DNA of 64,000 bases from Gemmatimonadota bacterium. Lineage in GTDB: Bacteria > Gemmatimonadota > Gemmatimonadetes > Longimicrobiales > Gaopeijiaceae. Of this stretch, positions 8,077-17,529 are shown one piece after another. The stretch lies in assembly GCA_030428885.1 (NCBI GenBank), contig JAUIEJ010000005.1, forward strand, positions 186,001 through 250,000. Direction: 5' to 3'. Position 1 is the first letter of the stretch; each line of letters begins with the position of its first letter. The notes beneath the pieces were generated by a model. It was not told the DNA's origin and ran no database searches. It saw only the letters and a list, made by a program, of their open reading frames with translations. The position numbers and the translations under genes were made by a program.

Positions 8077-10700
8077 GGGGCAGCCGCCTGCCCCGTCTCG
8101 TGGTCTGGGTCGTGAGCGCGCTGGTCACGGGTCCCCGGCGGGACTTCGTGCTGGGCGATCTCGAGGAGGACTTCCGGCGGCGGGTGTCCACCGGGGGGCG
8201 GGTGTGGGCGATGGTGGGGGTGTGGGTGGAGGTCGCGCGCTCGGCGGGACCTCTGGCGACGTGGAGCCTGGACGGGCGGGGAGGAACGATGCGGGGACTG
8301 GGACAGGATTGGACGGGCGCGGTGCGGATGTTCGGCCGGGCTCCGGGGTTCGCCTTCACGGTCGTGGCCACCCTGGCCCTGGGGATCGGGGGCGCCACCG
8401 CCGTCTACAGCGTTCTGCGGGGGGTGGTGTTGGAGCCCCTTCCCTTCGACGACCCGGAGCGGGTGGTGGTGCTGTGGGGCGAGACCCCCGAGTACCCCCG
8501 GGCTCCCCTCACCGTGGGGGATCACAACGCACTGGTCGACGGTGTGGAGGCCTTCGAGAGCGTGGCGGCGTCGTGGACGAACACGACGCTGCTGCTGGGC
8601 GGAGCCCGTGCCGAGCAGGTGCGGGTGGGATGGGTCACCCCCGGCTACTTCGAGACCGTGGGGGTGCAGCCGGCCCTGGGGCGGACGCCGGCGGCGGGTG
8701 AGGAGGCCCACGTGGTGCTGGGCCACGGGCTGTGGGAGCGCCGCTACGGCGGCGATCCGGACGTGTTGGGCCGCACCGTGGATCTGGGCGGCGAGCGCTT
8801 CGAGGTGGTGGGGGTGCTCCCCGCCGGTCGGGACCCGGATCTCACGGCCTTCGGCGGCGGCCGCACGAACCACGATCTGTGGCGCCTCATGCCCGCGGGG
8901 TGGGTCCAGGGCGACGACCGTTCGGTGGGGTGGCTCCGCAGCTCGGCCCGACTGGCCCCCGGGGTGAGCGAGGCCCGGGCCCAGACCGAGGTGGACGCCC
9001 TCATGGCCCGGGTCAACACCACGGTGACCGATCGGGACGGCGGCGCGGACCTCCGGGTGAACGTGATCCCGGCCCGGACCGACCTGGTGGGCGACGCCTC
9101 CCGCACGCTCTGGATCCTCATGGCCGCGGTATGCGGCGTGCTCCTCGTGGCCGCGGCCAACGTGGCCAATCTGCTCCTGGCCCGGGGCGAGGGCCGGGCC
9201 GCCGAGGTGGCGGTGCGGGCGGCCCTGGGGGGCGGCCGTGGGCGGCTGGTGCGCCAGTTCCTGGTGGAGAGTGCGACCCTTGCCGGCGCGGGGGCCGTGG
9301 CGGGCCTCGGGGTGGCCTGGGCCGGGGTGGCGGCCCTCCGCGCGGCGGCTCCCGCCGAGTTGCCCCGCCTCGACGGGGTGACGCTGGACGCCGGCGTGGT
9401 GACCTTCGCCGTACTGGCCACGGCGGCCACCGCCCTGGTCTTCGGCCTGCTCCCGGCGGTGCGGGCGAGTCGATCGGACCTGGCGGCGGCCATGGCGGCT
9501 CGGCGCGCCACCGACGACGCCGGGAGTCGCCGCTGGAGCCGGGCCCTGGTGGTGGCCCAGGTGGCCCTCTCCCTGGCCCTGGTGTCGGGCACGGGGCTCC
9601 TGCTCCGGAGCCTGTCGGGGCTTCACGACGTGGACCTGGGGTTCGCCCGGGCCGGCGTGCTCACCTTCGCCCTGGAGGCGCCGTCGTGGGGCGAGGGCGA
9701 CGCCGAGGCCGCTGCGAAGATGGGGGACTTCATCCGGAGCATGGACGCCGTGCCGGGGGTGGAGGCGGTGGGGTTCACCAACCGGGTGCCCCTGGCCGGG
9801 GGACTGTACACCGGCACCGTGGCGTCCCAGGCCATGGTGGCCGCCGAGAACGACGCCGTGGAGACCTCGTTCCGCTACGTGACTGCGGGGTATCTCGACG
9901 CCCTGGAGGTGCGGGTAGTGACGGGGCGGACCCTGACCCGGGACGACGACGCCACGGTGGGCCTGGTCGACGAACTCGTGGCCCGTCGGCTCTGGCCGGG
10001 GGGGGAGGCGGTGGGGCGGACCATACAGGTCCAGACGGTGGGCGGAGACCCCGCCTGGGTCGAGGTGGTGGGGGTGGTGGCGCCCATGAAACACGCCGGG
10101 GTCGAGGCCCCGGCCGCCGAGACCGTGCTGCTTCCCATGCTGCCCCGGGCAGCGAATCAGAACTTCCGCTACGTGGCCGCTCGGGTCTCGGGTGATCCCC
10201 TGGCGGTGGTGGAGCCCCTCCGGGAGGCGGTGGAGGCCGTGGACGCCCAGGGGGTCGTGGCCCGGGTGCGGACCATGGACGACCTCTTCGACGCGTCGGT
10301 GGCCCCCACGCGCTTCGCGTCGCAGTTGTTGCTGGTATTCGGCGGGGTCGCGCTGCTCCTGGCCACCGTGGGACTCCACGGTGTCATGGCCTTCACCGTG
10401 CGGAGACGCGCCCGGGAGATGGGCATCCGCATGGCCCTGGGAGCCGAGCGGGAGCGGATCCTTCGCGACGCGTTCCGGTCCGGCGCGACCCTGGTGGTGG
10501 CGGGTCTGGCCGGGGGACTCGTCCTGGCTCTGGCCGGTGGATCGTTCCTGGAGTCGCTCCTCTACGAGGTCGACGCCCGGGACGTCGTCACGCTGGGCGC
10601 CGCCGCCGGCGTGATCCTGGTCGCGGGCCTGCTGGGGGCCTGGGTCCCGGCCCGCCTGGTGTTGGGGATCGACCCGGTGAAGGCCCTTCGCAGCGACTGA
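8073..10700 (+). CDS. ADOP-type ABC transporter permease (MacB/FtsX duplicated)
   Basis: The 875-aa membrane protein begins with a short 'permease prefix' region (about 1-80, with DFVLGDLEEDFRRR). Two MacB-periplasmic-core plus FtsX modules follow: the first starts near GFAFTVVATLALGIGGATAVYSVLRGVVLEPLPF, with three helices at about 340-460. The second half begins near SRRWSRALVVAQVALSLALVSGTGLLLRSL and ends with helices around 740-860 (VRRRARREMGIRMALGAE-like loop). Such duplicated permeases, known from Acidobacteria and Gemmatimonadota, usually lack an adjacent ATPase; none is present here. Substrate unknown; the MacB/FtsX relationship suggests envelope mechanotransduction or export. The GTG start overlaps the PadR stop. 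Confidence 0.9.
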   Translation: MRGSRLPRLVVWVVSALVTGPRRDFVLGDLEEDFRRRVSTGGRVWAMVGVWVEVARSAGPLATWSLDGRGGTMRGLGQDWTGAVRMFGRAPGFAFTVVATLALGIGGATAVYSVLRGVVLEPLPFDDPERVVVLWGETPEYPRAPLTVGDHNALVDGVEAFESVAASWTNTTLLLGGARAEQVRVGWVTPGYFETVGVQPALGRTPAAGEEAHVVLGHGLWERRYGGDPDVLGRTVDLGGERFEVVGVLPAGRDPDLTAFGGGRTNHDLWRLMPAGWVQGDDRSVGWLRSSARLAPGVSEARAQTEVDALMARVNTTVTDRDGGADLRVNVIPARTDLVGDASRTLWILMAAVCGVLLVAAANVANLLLARGEGRAAEVAVRAALGGGRGRLVRQFLVESATLAGAGAVAGLGVAWAGVAALRAAAPAELPRLDGVTLDAGVVTFAVLATAATALVFGLLPAVRASRSDLAAAMAARRATDDAGSRRWSRALVVAQVALSLALVSGTGLLLRSLSGLHDVDLGFARAGVLTFALEAPSWGEGDAEAAAKMGDFIRSMDAVPGVEAVGFTNRVPLAGGLYTGTVASQAMVAAENDAVETSFRYVTAGYLDALEVRVVTGRTLTRDDDATVGLVDELVARRLWPGGEAVGRTIQVQTVGGDPAWVEVVGVVAPMKHAGVEAPAAETVLLPMLPRAANQNFRYVAARVSGDPLAVVEPLREAVEAVDAQGVVARVRTMDDLFDASVAPTRFASQLLLVFGGVALLLATVGLHGVMAFTVRRRAREMGIRMALGAERERILRDAFRSGATLVVAGLAGGLVLALAGGSFLESLLYEVDARDVVTLGAAAGVILVAGLLGAWVPARLVLGIDPVKALRSD

Positions 10701-10760
10701 CCCTCCGCGTTCACCAGATCGGGGAATTGCCCGACGGGGCGTCGCCGTGTATCGTGCGGC

Positions 10761-11918
10761 ATGAAACTTCTACGCGTGTCGAATGAGTCCTTTCCCCCCG
10801 GCCTCGTCCGGTTCGCGGGGGTCTCCATCGCCGTGGTGTGGGCCACCGCCTGTGGCTCTGAGCCGGCCCACGATCTGGACGCCGTGCCCACCGTGGACGC
10901 GGTACGGACCGTCCGCGCGGGGTCGTTCGGCACCGCCATCGGTCTCGCCCGCACCTCCGACGGCGTGCTGCACCTGCTCCAGGGGGAGGCGCCCGCCGTG
11001 ACGCGTATCGCACCGGACGGGTCCATCGTGGACGCCGCCGGCGAGTGGGGGGTGGTGTCCGGGGAGTATCAGAGCCCCGTGGCCATCGGGGCCCGGGCCG
11101 ACAGCGTCTGGGTCGCCGATCGGGGCACGGGGCGCGTGACGGTCTACTACGACGGAGCGTTCGTCCGGACCGACCGCATGGTGGCAGGAGGGATGCGGTA
11201 CGCCGTCCCCCTGTCTCCGGGGGCCATGTTGGGACGCCTGGTGGACACGGGCCACGACCGGCCCGAGTCGGGGCCGTTCTCCCGGGTGGACCACCTCGTG
11301 CGCGTGGACGACGGATCGGAGGTGGACACCCTCGCGGTGCTCACCACCGCGTCCACCACCACGATCCGATGGTTCCGCCCCGGTCGGGGCGGGGCCGTCA
11401 TGTCGGTGGGACCCACCGATTTTCCCCTCTACGACGTGGACGAACGCACCGGCGATCTCTGGATCGTGGAGCGACCCTTTCCCCGGCGGAGCGAGGCCCG
11501 AACCCGGTTGACCCGCATCTCCTCGTACGGCGACACCCTCGCCACGGTGTGGCTGCGCAAAGAGGCCCTTCCCATTCCCGACACCGAGACGGCGGCGCGC
11601 CTCTCGGAGCGCCGTGCCCAGCTTCTGCCCACCCTGTCCTGGGGCGAGATCGAGGGGTTCATGCCCCGGCCGAGCTGGCGGGCGCCGGCGTCCGGGTTCG
11701 TGGTGGGCTCGGACGGCTGGATGTGGCTCGGCCTGGAAGAGGTGCCCGATGACGCCCAGCGGACCTGGGTGCTCCTGGACCCCTCCGGAGCCCCCCGCCT
11801 CCGGACGCGCCTTCCGGCGAACTTCGTGGGGCGCGCGGCCGACCGGGTGACCCTCGCGGGGATCGTGCGCGACGACGGGGACCGCGCGTGGGTGGAGTCG
11901 TATCGCATCGAGGGGTAG
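10761..11918 (+). CDS. Beta-propeller-like lipoprotein
   Basis: This 385-aa protein carries a lipoprotein-type signal ending in the lipobox ATAC (about residues 17-32). The mature part contains repeated blade-like segments of the six-bladed propeller type (GIGLARTSDGVLHLLQG-like, PDGSIVDAAGEWG, SVWVADRGTGRVTVYYDGAF, GWMWLGLEEVPD), with the usual aromatic/Gly strand ends. NHL-like or 6-bladed propeller folds in this location often bind ligands or proteins at the membrane surface; no enzyme motif is seen. It is downstream of the permease by 60 bp and could be cotranscribed, although TATCGTG at 10750 may be its own promoter. Confidence 0.7.
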   Translation: MKLLRVSNESFPPGLVRFAGVSIAVVWATACGSEPAHDLDAVPTVDAVRTVRAGSFGTAIGLARTSDGVLHLLQGEAPAVTRIAPDGSIVDAAGEWGVVSGEYQSPVAIGARADSVWVADRGTGRVTVYYDGAFVRTDRMVAGGMRYAVPLSPGAMLGRLVDTGHDRPESGPFSRVDHLVRVDDGSEVDTLAVLTTASTTTIRWFRPGRGGAVMSVGPTDFPLYDVDERTGDLWIVERPFPRRSEARTRLTRISSYGDTLATVWLRKEALPIPDTETAARLSERRAQLLPTLSWGEIEGFMPRPSWRAPASGFVVGSDGWMWLGLEEVPDDAQRTWVLLDPSGAPRLRTRLPANFVGRAADRVTLAGIVRDDGDRAWVESYRIEG

Positions 11919-11936
11919 CCGGAGGGCCGCCGGGGA

Positions 11937-12728
11937 TCAGTCCGACACCGAGGCCAGGGTGGCGATGCGCTCCCGGTCGCTCACCACCACGCCCCCCGGG
12001 GGTTCGACCGTCACGGCGAAGAGGGTCGGGTCGTCGACGTGGAGCTTGGCCGTGATGGGCACTTCCGCCTCGGTCGACCCGGGAGCGACGTCGAAGACCC
12101 CGCCGTCCACGGGATACCGTTCGTCCCGCTCCCGATCGAAGATCCAGAGCTGATACTGGAACTCCCCGGGGGGATTCACGGCGAGTCCGCGCAGGCGCAT
12201 CACGCCCGTCTGGTGCACGGTGCTCCACACCACCTCGCCGCTCACCTCGGCGCCCGTGGGATCTCCGCCGGGCTCCCAGCGGGCGACCACGGCGTCGGAG
12301 AGGGCCGCCACGGCGGGGAAGTCCAGGGGCCCGGGATCCGGCGCTCCCCCCGGGATCAGCCAGAGCGCGGCCACCGCGGCGGCGGCGGCCCATCCGGACG
12401 CGGCGAGCCAGCGGGGGGCGGCGCGGCCCCCACGCTCCGGCCTCTCCGCCGGCGCCCGGCGGCGCCCCTTTCGCGTGGGCGCGGGGCCCGGGTCGGCGCC
12501 CGTGGGAACGGCCGCCACCAGCCGCGCCCGGAGATCGGCCGGGAGGGCGCCCTCGTCGTCGGCCACCGTGGCGGCGTCGAGTTCGCCCACGAGGCGGTCG
12601 ACCCACTCGGCGTCGGCGTCGGGATCCTCGGCCAACAGACGCGCCAGTCGACGCGCGTCGTCGGCGTCGAGTCCTTCGGTAGCCCGTCGGACGAGCAGGT
12701 CGTCGATTTCGGTGCGGTCTCGGCTCAT
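11937..12728 (-). CDS. RskA-like anti-sigma factor
   Basis: This 263-aa membrane protein is read from the ATG at 12728, which overlaps the sigma gene's stop by 4 bp. An N-terminal cytoplasmic region (about 1-110, no zinc-finger HxxxCxxC) is followed by one membrane helix (AASGWAAAAAVAALWLI). The extracytoplasmic C-terminal domain (about 145-263) has the RskA signature FQYQLWIFDRERDERYPVDGGVF and the strand AKLHVDDPTLFAVTVEPPGGV. RskA proteins hold SigK-type sigma factors inactive until regulated proteolysis. Gene order FAS1, sigma, anti-sigma matches the mycobacterial SigK system in content. It is the last gene of the minus-strand group. Confidence 0.88.
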   Translation of the reverse strand: MSRDRTEIDDLLVRRATEGLDADDARRLARLLAEDPDADAEWVDRLVGELDAATVADDEGALPADLRARLVAAVPTGADPGPAPTRKGRRRAPAERPERGGRAAPRWLAASGWAAAAAVAALWLIPGGAPDPGPLDFPAVAALSDAVVARWEPGGDPTGAEVSGEVVWSTVHQTGVMRLRGLAVNPPGEFQYQLWIFDRERDERYPVDGGVFDVAPGSTEAEVPITAKLHVDDPTLFAVTVEPPGGVVVSDRERIATLASVSD

Positions 12729-13348
12729 GGGGTCGCCTCCTCCGAGGCTGCTGGGGTCGCGAGCCAGGCCCGCATGTCGTGCAGGCCGCGGCGTATACCC
12801 GATTTCACCGTGCCCAGGGGGGTGTCGGTCGCCCGGGCGATGTCGCGATGGGAGTAGCCCTCGACCACGGCCATCACGATCCACCGCCGGCGTTCCTCGG
12901 GCAGACGATCCAGGGCCCGGAGGGCCGGGGCGGCAGCGACCCGCCCCACGGTGCGCTCGTGGTCGTCGGTGGCCCGGTCCCGGGTGGGAGCCAGGGGAAC
13001 GGTGTCGATCCGCCGTTCCCCATGCCGGCGTCGATCGATGATCCGGCGACGGGCGATCATGGCGACGAACCCGCGGTCCGATGCCCGGGCCGGGTCGAAC
13101 GTCCCGGCGGAGCGCCACAGCTCCACGAACACGTCCTGGAGCAGGTCGTCGACGTCGGCCCCCTCGGGAAGGAGCCGCCTGGCCAGGCCCCGGACCAGGG
13201 GCCCGTAGGCGTCGACGCACGCCTCGGCCGCACCGGGTTCGTCCCGGGCGAGCCGCGCCAGCGGCGGATCGCCTCGATTCGCGCGCCAGCGGTTCAGGTC
13301 CACCACGCCTCCCATGATCGGGCCGTCCTGTTCGGGGTCGTCGGGCAT
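12725..13348 (-). CDS. SigK/ECF19-like sigma factor
   Basis: This protein is 207 aa from the ATG at 13348; an ATG at 13315 (MGGVVDLNRW) is an equally possible start, and the open frame upstream overlaps the FAS1 gene without family features. Sigma2 shows the canonical acidic motif in ADVDDLLQDVFVELWRSAGTFDPARASDRGFVAMIARRRIIDRRRH. Sigma4 has GYSHRDIARATDTPLGTVKSGIRRGLHDMRAWL. The FDPxRASxxGF segment is typical of ECF19 (SigK) sigma factors, which are held by RskA-type anti-sigma factors such as the coupled downstream gene. The likely target is the upstream FAS1 gene and its own operon. Confidence 0.88.
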   Translation of the reverse strand: MPDDPEQDGPIMGGVVDLNRWRANRGDPPLARLARDEPGAAEACVDAYGPLVRGLARRLLPEGADVDDLLQDVFVELWRSAGTFDPARASDRGFVAMIARRRIIDRRRHGERRIDTVPLAPTRDRATDDHERTVGRVAAAPALRALDRLPEERRRWIVMAVVEGYSHRDIARATDTPLGTVKSGIRRGLHDMRAWLATPAASEEATP

Positions 13349-13409
13349 GCGTGGCGCCGGCCGCCCAGGAACCGGGTGGCCGGCGCACGCGTGGCGGCGG
13401 CGGAGGACC

Positions 13410-14243
13410 TCAATGCCGGTCCCGGAGCGCCATGCGGGCATCCAGGGCGTCCAGCGCCCGATCGAGAGCCCGGCGGTAGGCCCACGCCCGATCCGCCGGG
13501 TCGTGGATCCGCGCCCCGTCCTCCAGACCCGCTTCCAGGGCGCGTTCCGCCCGCGACGGGAGGGAGAACTCGGCGGCCAGGACCGAGCGGGCCGCCACCT
13601 CGTAGATGCCGGCGGTCCCGGCGGCGAAGCCGTCGTTGAAGAGGGGCACCCCTCGGTCGATGGCCAGCATCAGCAGGTCCCTGGCGCGCTGCGCATCCCG
13701 AGCGTCCCGGCGCGACATGGGGCGTTCGGCCGACCGATCCGACATGGCCTCCGGGGGGAGCAGCACGGCGTCGATGACGTGGATGACCCCGTTGCTGGCC
13801 ATCACGTCGGTGGTGATCACGTTGGCGTCGTTCACCTTCACCCCGGACCCGGGGGTGGTGATCCGCACGTCGGCGCCGTTTACCGTGGTGGCGGCGTCGA
13901 GGGCCACCACCTGTTCGGCGGTGACGCGCCCGGGAACCACGTGGTAGGTGAGGATCGCCGTGAGGGTCTCCCGGTTCTCGGGCCGGAGCAGGGATTCCAC
14001 CGTGCCCTCGGGGAGCGCGGCGAACGCCTCGTCGGTGGGAGCGAAGACCGTGAAGGGGCCCTCTCCCTTCAGGGTCGCCACCAGGCCGGCCGCCTCCAGG
14101 GCGGCGGCGAGGGTCCCGAAACTTCCGGCGGCCACGGCGGTCTCGACGATGTCGTCGTGCTGGGCCGAGGCGGCGACGGGGGCGAGGAGCGAACCGCCTA
14201 CCAGGGCGAGGCCGGTCAGGGCGGAGAGCAGGGAACGATGCAT
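13410..14243 (-). CDS. Secreted fasciclin (FAS1) domain protein, MPT70/MPT83-like
   Basis: This 277-aa protein has a signal peptide ([20 protein letters not shown]) and a complete FAS1 domain at about 30-160. Motif 1 is [17 protein letters not shown], the central element is LTYHVVPG, and motif 2 is the [14 protein letters not shown] strand. FAS1 domains mediate adhesion or surface interactions. The C-terminal 110 residues (from MSDRSAERP) are helical and charged and are not part of FAS1. The gene leads a minus-strand group with a SigK-like sigma and RskA-like anti-sigma, 61 bp upstream of the sigma start. The same three families are linked in mycobacteria, where SigK drives MPT70/MPT83. A sigma-type promoter candidate lies just upstream. 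Confidence 0.9.
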   Translation of the reverse strand: MHRSLLSALTGLALVGGSLLAPVAASAQHDDIVETAVAAGSFGTLAAALEAAGLVATLKGEGPFTVFAPTDEAFAALPEGTVESLLRPENRETLTAILTYHVVPGRVTAEQVVALDAATTVNGADVRITTPGSGVKVNDANVITTDVMASNGVIHVIDAVLLPPEAMSDRSAERPMSRRDARDAQRARDLLMLAIDRGVPLFNDGFAAGTAGIYEVAARSVLAAEFSLPSRAERALEAGLEDGARIHDPADRAWAYRRALDRALDALDARMALRDRH

Positions 14244-14262
14244 CGGGGAACTCCCGGTTGAA

Positions 14263-14312
14263 GTCGAAGAGTGCTTCGACAGGGGGTTCGTCCCGTTCGG
14301 CGAATCGGATGC
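14263..14312 (-). promoter_or_regulatory. Candidate SigK-type promoter and start-proximal hairpin for the FAS1 gene
   Basis: On the minus strand, GCATCC (14312-14307) and ACGAAC (14291-14286) are separated by 15 bp and lie about 42 bp before the FAS1 ATG. This resembles the mycobacterial SigK pattern as I recall it (near CCATCC, 16-17 bp, CCGAAT), matching five of six and four of six positions. Between this and the ATG is a perfect 7-bp inverted repeat (14263-14269 with 14274-14280, 4-nt loop) that would fall at or near the 5' end of the transcript. Confidence 0.4.
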
Positions 14313-14327
14313 ACGACGCGCCCGACC

Positions 14328-15671
14328 CTACTCCTCGCCGAGCCCGAAGTCCCGCATGCGCCGCCAGAGCGTGGTGCGGCTCATGCCCAGGAGTTCGGCG
14401 GCCCGGGTTCGCGATCCGTGGGCTTCGTCCAGCGCCGCTTCGATGGCGGCACGCTCCTCGTCTTCCGACGGTGCCCGGTAGCGGGATTCCCGGCCGGGGA
14501 CGCCGCCGTCCCCGTCGGGATCGCGAATCGCGGCGGGAAGGTGCTGTGCCTCGATGCGGGGTCCCCCGGAACGCACGGCCGCGCTCTCCACCGTGGCGAA
14601 GAGCTCCCGTACGTTGCCGGGCCAGTCGTGGGCCCGGAGGAGGCGCATGGCCAAGGGCGAAAACGCCGAGGGGGTGTGCCGGGGACTCCGCTGCCGGAGC
14701 CGGGCCAGGGCCGCCTCCACGAGGAGGGGCACGTCCCCGCGCCGCGCCCGGAGAGGGGGCACCTCGATCCGGAAGACGTTGAGGCGGTAGTACAGGTCTT
14801 CCCGGAACCGGCCCTGGCGGATCTCGGCGGGGAGGTCGCGATGGGTCGCCGCCACCACCCGCACGTCCACCGCACGCGGGCGCGACGACCCCACCGGCGT
14901 CACCTCCCGCTCCTGGAGCACCCGGAGCAGGCGCTGCTGCAGGGCCAGGCTCACGTCGCCCACCTCGTCCAGGAAGAGGGTGCCGCCCCGGGCCGCGGCG
15001 AACAGGCCCTCCCGGTCGGCCACGGCGCCGGTGAAGGCGCCCCGGACGTGGCCGAAGAGCTCGCTCTCCAGCACCCCCTCGGCGAGTCCGGCGCAGTTCA
15101 CCGGGACGAAGGGGCCGGTGGCCCGCTCCGAGAGGTCGTGGACCGCCCGGGCCAGGAGCTCCTTCCCCGTGCCCGTCTCCCCCTGGATGAGGACCGTGGT
15201 GGGCGTGGGGGCCACCTGGCGCACCGCCTCGAAGACCTCGCGCATGACGGGGGCGTGGCCCACCATGGAGCCCAGCGCGCCCTCCCGCACCCGGTCCTCG
15301 GCCGGTCGTCGCTCCAGGAGTTCGGTGACCTTGGCCGAGAGGAGGTCCGGGTCCACCGGCTTGGAGAGGAAGTGGTCGGCCCCCCGGTGCAGCGACTCCA
15401 CCGCCGTGTCGATGGTGCCGAAGCCGCTGATCATGAGAATGGGCGTGGTGAGGCCCCGTTTGCGCAGCACCTCCACGGCGGTGAGGCCGTCCATGCCCGG
15501 CATGCGCATGTCCAGGAGGACCAGGTCGAAGCGTCCCGCCCCCAGGAGGGCCACGGCCTCGGCGGCGTCGGCGGCCGTCTCCACTGCGTGGCCGTCCTGG
15601 CGCAGCAGCTCGCCGGTGGAGAGGCGGAAGGTCCGGTCGTCGTCGACGATGAGGATGCGACGGGGGCTCAC
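14328..15671 (-). CDS. NtrC-family sigma-54-dependent response regulator
   Basis: This 447-aa regulator has three domains. A receiver occupies 1-120 (phospho-acceptor Asp54 in LVLLDMRMP, conserved Lys in FLSKPVD). The AAA+ domain covers about 135-370, with Walker A GETGTGKELL, the sigma-54 contact loop GAFTGA, Walker B GTLFLDEVGD and the arginine-finger region GRFREDLYYRLNVF. A Fis-type HTH lies at the C-terminus (RTRAAELLGMSRTTLWRRMRDFGL). It should activate sigma-54 promoters after phosphorylation by the histidine kinase encoded just upstream, whose stop overlaps this start by 4 bp. Targets are unknown. Confidence 0.95.
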   Translation of the reverse strand: MSPRRILIVDDDRTFRLSTGELLRQDGHAVETAADAAEAVALLGAGRFDLVLLDMRMPGMDGLTAVEVLRKRGLTTPILMISGFGTIDTAVESLHRGADHFLSKPVDPDLLSAKVTELLERRPAEDRVREGALGSMVGHAPVMREVFEAVRQVAPTPTTVLIQGETGTGKELLARAVHDLSERATGPFVPVNCAGLAEGVLESELFGHVRGAFTGAVADREGLFAAARGGTLFLDEVGDVSLALQQRLLRVLQEREVTPVGSSRPRAVDVRVVAATHRDLPAEIRQGRFREDLYYRLNVFRIEVPPLRARRGDVPLLVEAALARLRQRSPRHTPSAFSPLAMRLLRAHDWPGNVRELFATVESAAVRSGGPRIEAQHLPAAIRDPDGDGGVPGRESRYRAPSEDEERAAIEAALDEAHGSRTRAAELLGMSRTTLWRRMRDFGLGEE

Positions 15672-17449
15672 ACCGCCACCTCCGGCTCCGGGCCCCGGGG
15701 CAGGACCACCCGGAAGCGGGCTCCCGGGCCGTCGTCCCGGTTGGCGGCGTCCATGCGCCCGCCGTAGCGCCGGGCCAGGCCTTCGGCCACGAAGAGGCCC
15801 AGCCCCACCCCCGTGACGGCGTCCTTGGTGGTGAAGAAGGGGTCGAAGAGGCGGGCCGCCACCTCCTGGGCGATCCCCGGGCCCCGATCAAGCACGTCCA
15901 CCGTGACCGTGTCGGCCCCGGCCGTGACGGCCACCACCACGGGCTGCTCTCCTCCCGCGGCTTCCCGGGCGTTGTCCACCAGGTTGAAGAGGATCTGCTT
16001 GAGGGCGTCGGGGGGCATGGGCACCCGCACATCGACGCCGTCGGCCCGGAGGTCCACGGGCACGGGTTGGTGGCCCATGCTCGCCAGGGTCGCCACCTGG
16101 CGCACCACCGCCACGGGGTCGCACGACCCGGCGCCCGGGTCCACCGGGCGGTTCAGGTCCAGGAGGTGCTCGGCGAGCTCGTGCATGCGGAGCAGCTCGT
16201 CGATGGCCATGTCGGCGAAGGCGGCGCTCTCGCTCCCCTCGGGCAACTTCCGCCGCACCACCTCCAGGCAGTTGCGGACGTTGGCCACGGGATTGCGGAT
16301 TTCGTGGGCGAGCTCGGCGGCCATGCGGGCGCTGGAGGCCAGGCGGTCCTGGCGGATCAGTTCGGCCTGGAGGTCCCGGAGCCGGTGCTGCCGTTCCTCC
16401 AGCTCCTCGTTGGCGGTGGCCAGCTCGGCCAGACGGCTCTGGAGGCTGGTGCGCATGCTCCGGAACGCCCGGCTCAGGCGATCCAGCTCCTCGATGGGCG
16501 ACGAGGGGACGGGAGCCGCGAAGTCGCCCTCCGCCACCCGTCCCGCCGCCGCGGCCAGCCCCCCCACCGGCCGGGCCAGGGAGAGGGCCACCACGGCCCC
16601 GACGCCCAGGGCCAGGATCAGGGTCAGGCCCCCGGCCAGGAGGGCGCTGCGCCGCACGCCGGGAAGCACCGCCAGTTCCTCGTCGGCGGAGCGGGAGAAC
16701 AGCACCCGGCCGGCGTCGGCCACCGGCGCCGCCGCCACCCAGGTCAGGCCCTCGCCCACGGCGATCTCGTCGACCTTCTCCGACGCCGCCCGCCCGGCTC
16801 CCGACCGGACCGCCGCGGCCAGGGCGGCGGCGGAGTCGGCCGCCAGGGTGGAGGCCACCAGGGTGCCGTCGGCCCCCACCAGGGTCACGTCGGCCCGGGC
16901 CAGGGCCGCCAGGGTGGTGGCCATGGTGGAGTCCATGGGGCTCGAGGTGCCCGCCGCGCCCATCCAGTCCTCGCCGGTCCCTCCCACCGGGGCCAGGGCG
17001 AGGCTTCGGGGCATGCCCCCGTCGAAGACGTAGAGCACCGGCGTCTCACCCCGGCGCACCGCCTGGAGCGCGTCGGAGGGGACCGGCGGGCCCGCCACCC
17101 ACCCTCCGTCGGGGCCCACCAGCACCGGGTCCTCCCCGTACATGGCCGCCGTCTCCGTGGCCTGGGCCAGGGCGTCGCCGGTGCGCCCGTCGGCCAGGGC
17201 CTGGGCCATGCCGTCGGCCGATGCCACCGACATGGCGTGCATGCTCAGGGCCTCCTCCCGAGCCGCGGTGCGGTCTTCCAGGATCATGGGAGCCCGCCCG
17301 AGGTCCTCCACCGCCGTGCTCCGGAGCACCGCCTCGATGCGGCGATCCAGGGCCAGTCCGGCCGGGACCAGGGCCAACGCCAGGGCGGAGGCCACGGCCA
17401 GGAGGAGGGCGGCGACGAGGGGAACACGACCGGATCGAGTGGGGCGCAT
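15668..17449 (-). CDS. Membrane sensor histidine kinase
   Basis: The 593-aa kinase has an N-terminal membrane helix (about 10-33), an extracytoplasmic sensor region (about 35-265, double-Cache-like in size but not firmly recognised), a second helix (about 268-292) and a HAMP domain (about 293-345). A coiled-coil stretch (LATANEELEERQHRLRDLQAEL) leads into HisKA with His382 in ELAHEIRNP. The ATPase domain follows, with N box NLVDNAREA, G1 DRGPGI, F box FDPFFTTK and G2 GVGLGLFVAEGL. All catalytic motifs are intact. It forms a coupled operon with the NtrC-type regulator (4-bp overlap). The signal is unknown. Confidence 0.93.
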   Translation of the reverse strand: MRPTRSGRVPLVAALLLAVASALALALVPAGLALDRRIEAVLRSTAVEDLGRAPMILEDRTAAREEALSMHAMSVASADGMAQALADGRTGDALAQATETAAMYGEDPVLVGPDGGWVAGPPVPSDALQAVRRGETPVLYVFDGGMPRSLALAPVGGTGEDWMGAAGTSSPMDSTMATTLAALARADVTLVGADGTLVASTLAADSAAALAAAVRSGAGRAASEKVDEIAVGEGLTWVAAAPVADAGRVLFSRSADEELAVLPGVRRSALLAGGLTLILALGVGAVVALSLARPVGGLAAAAGRVAEGDFAAPVPSSPIEELDRLSRAFRSMRTSLQSRLAELATANEELEERQHRLRDLQAELIRQDRLASSARMAAELAHEIRNPVANVRNCLEVVRRKLPEGSESAAFADMAIDELLRMHELAEHLLDLNRPVDPGAGSCDPVAVVRQVATLASMGHQPVPVDLRADGVDVRVPMPPDALKQILFNLVDNAREAAGGEQPVVVAVTAGADTVTVDVLDRGPGIAQEVAARLFDPFFTTKDAVTGVGLGLFVAEGLARRYGGRMDAANRDDGPGARFRVVLPRGPEPEVAV

Positions 17450-17529
17450 GGGTCACAAGGTACGTCGGAACGGGTGGGGCCGGGACGACTGATCGCCCCG
17501 ACCCCTCCCCGATTCGTGTCCGGCGGGCG

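Noticed and set aside
7884-10379. 831-codon open frame on the minus strand
   Set aside because: It runs antisense through the ADOP permease and is rich in His/Gly/Pro, as expected from reverse reading of GC-rich codons; no start signals or family motifs.
13294-16032. Long minus-strand frame spanning the sigma, FAS1 and response-regulator genes
   Set aside because: It overlaps three better-supported genes in a different frame and has low-complexity Arg/Gly/Pro composition.
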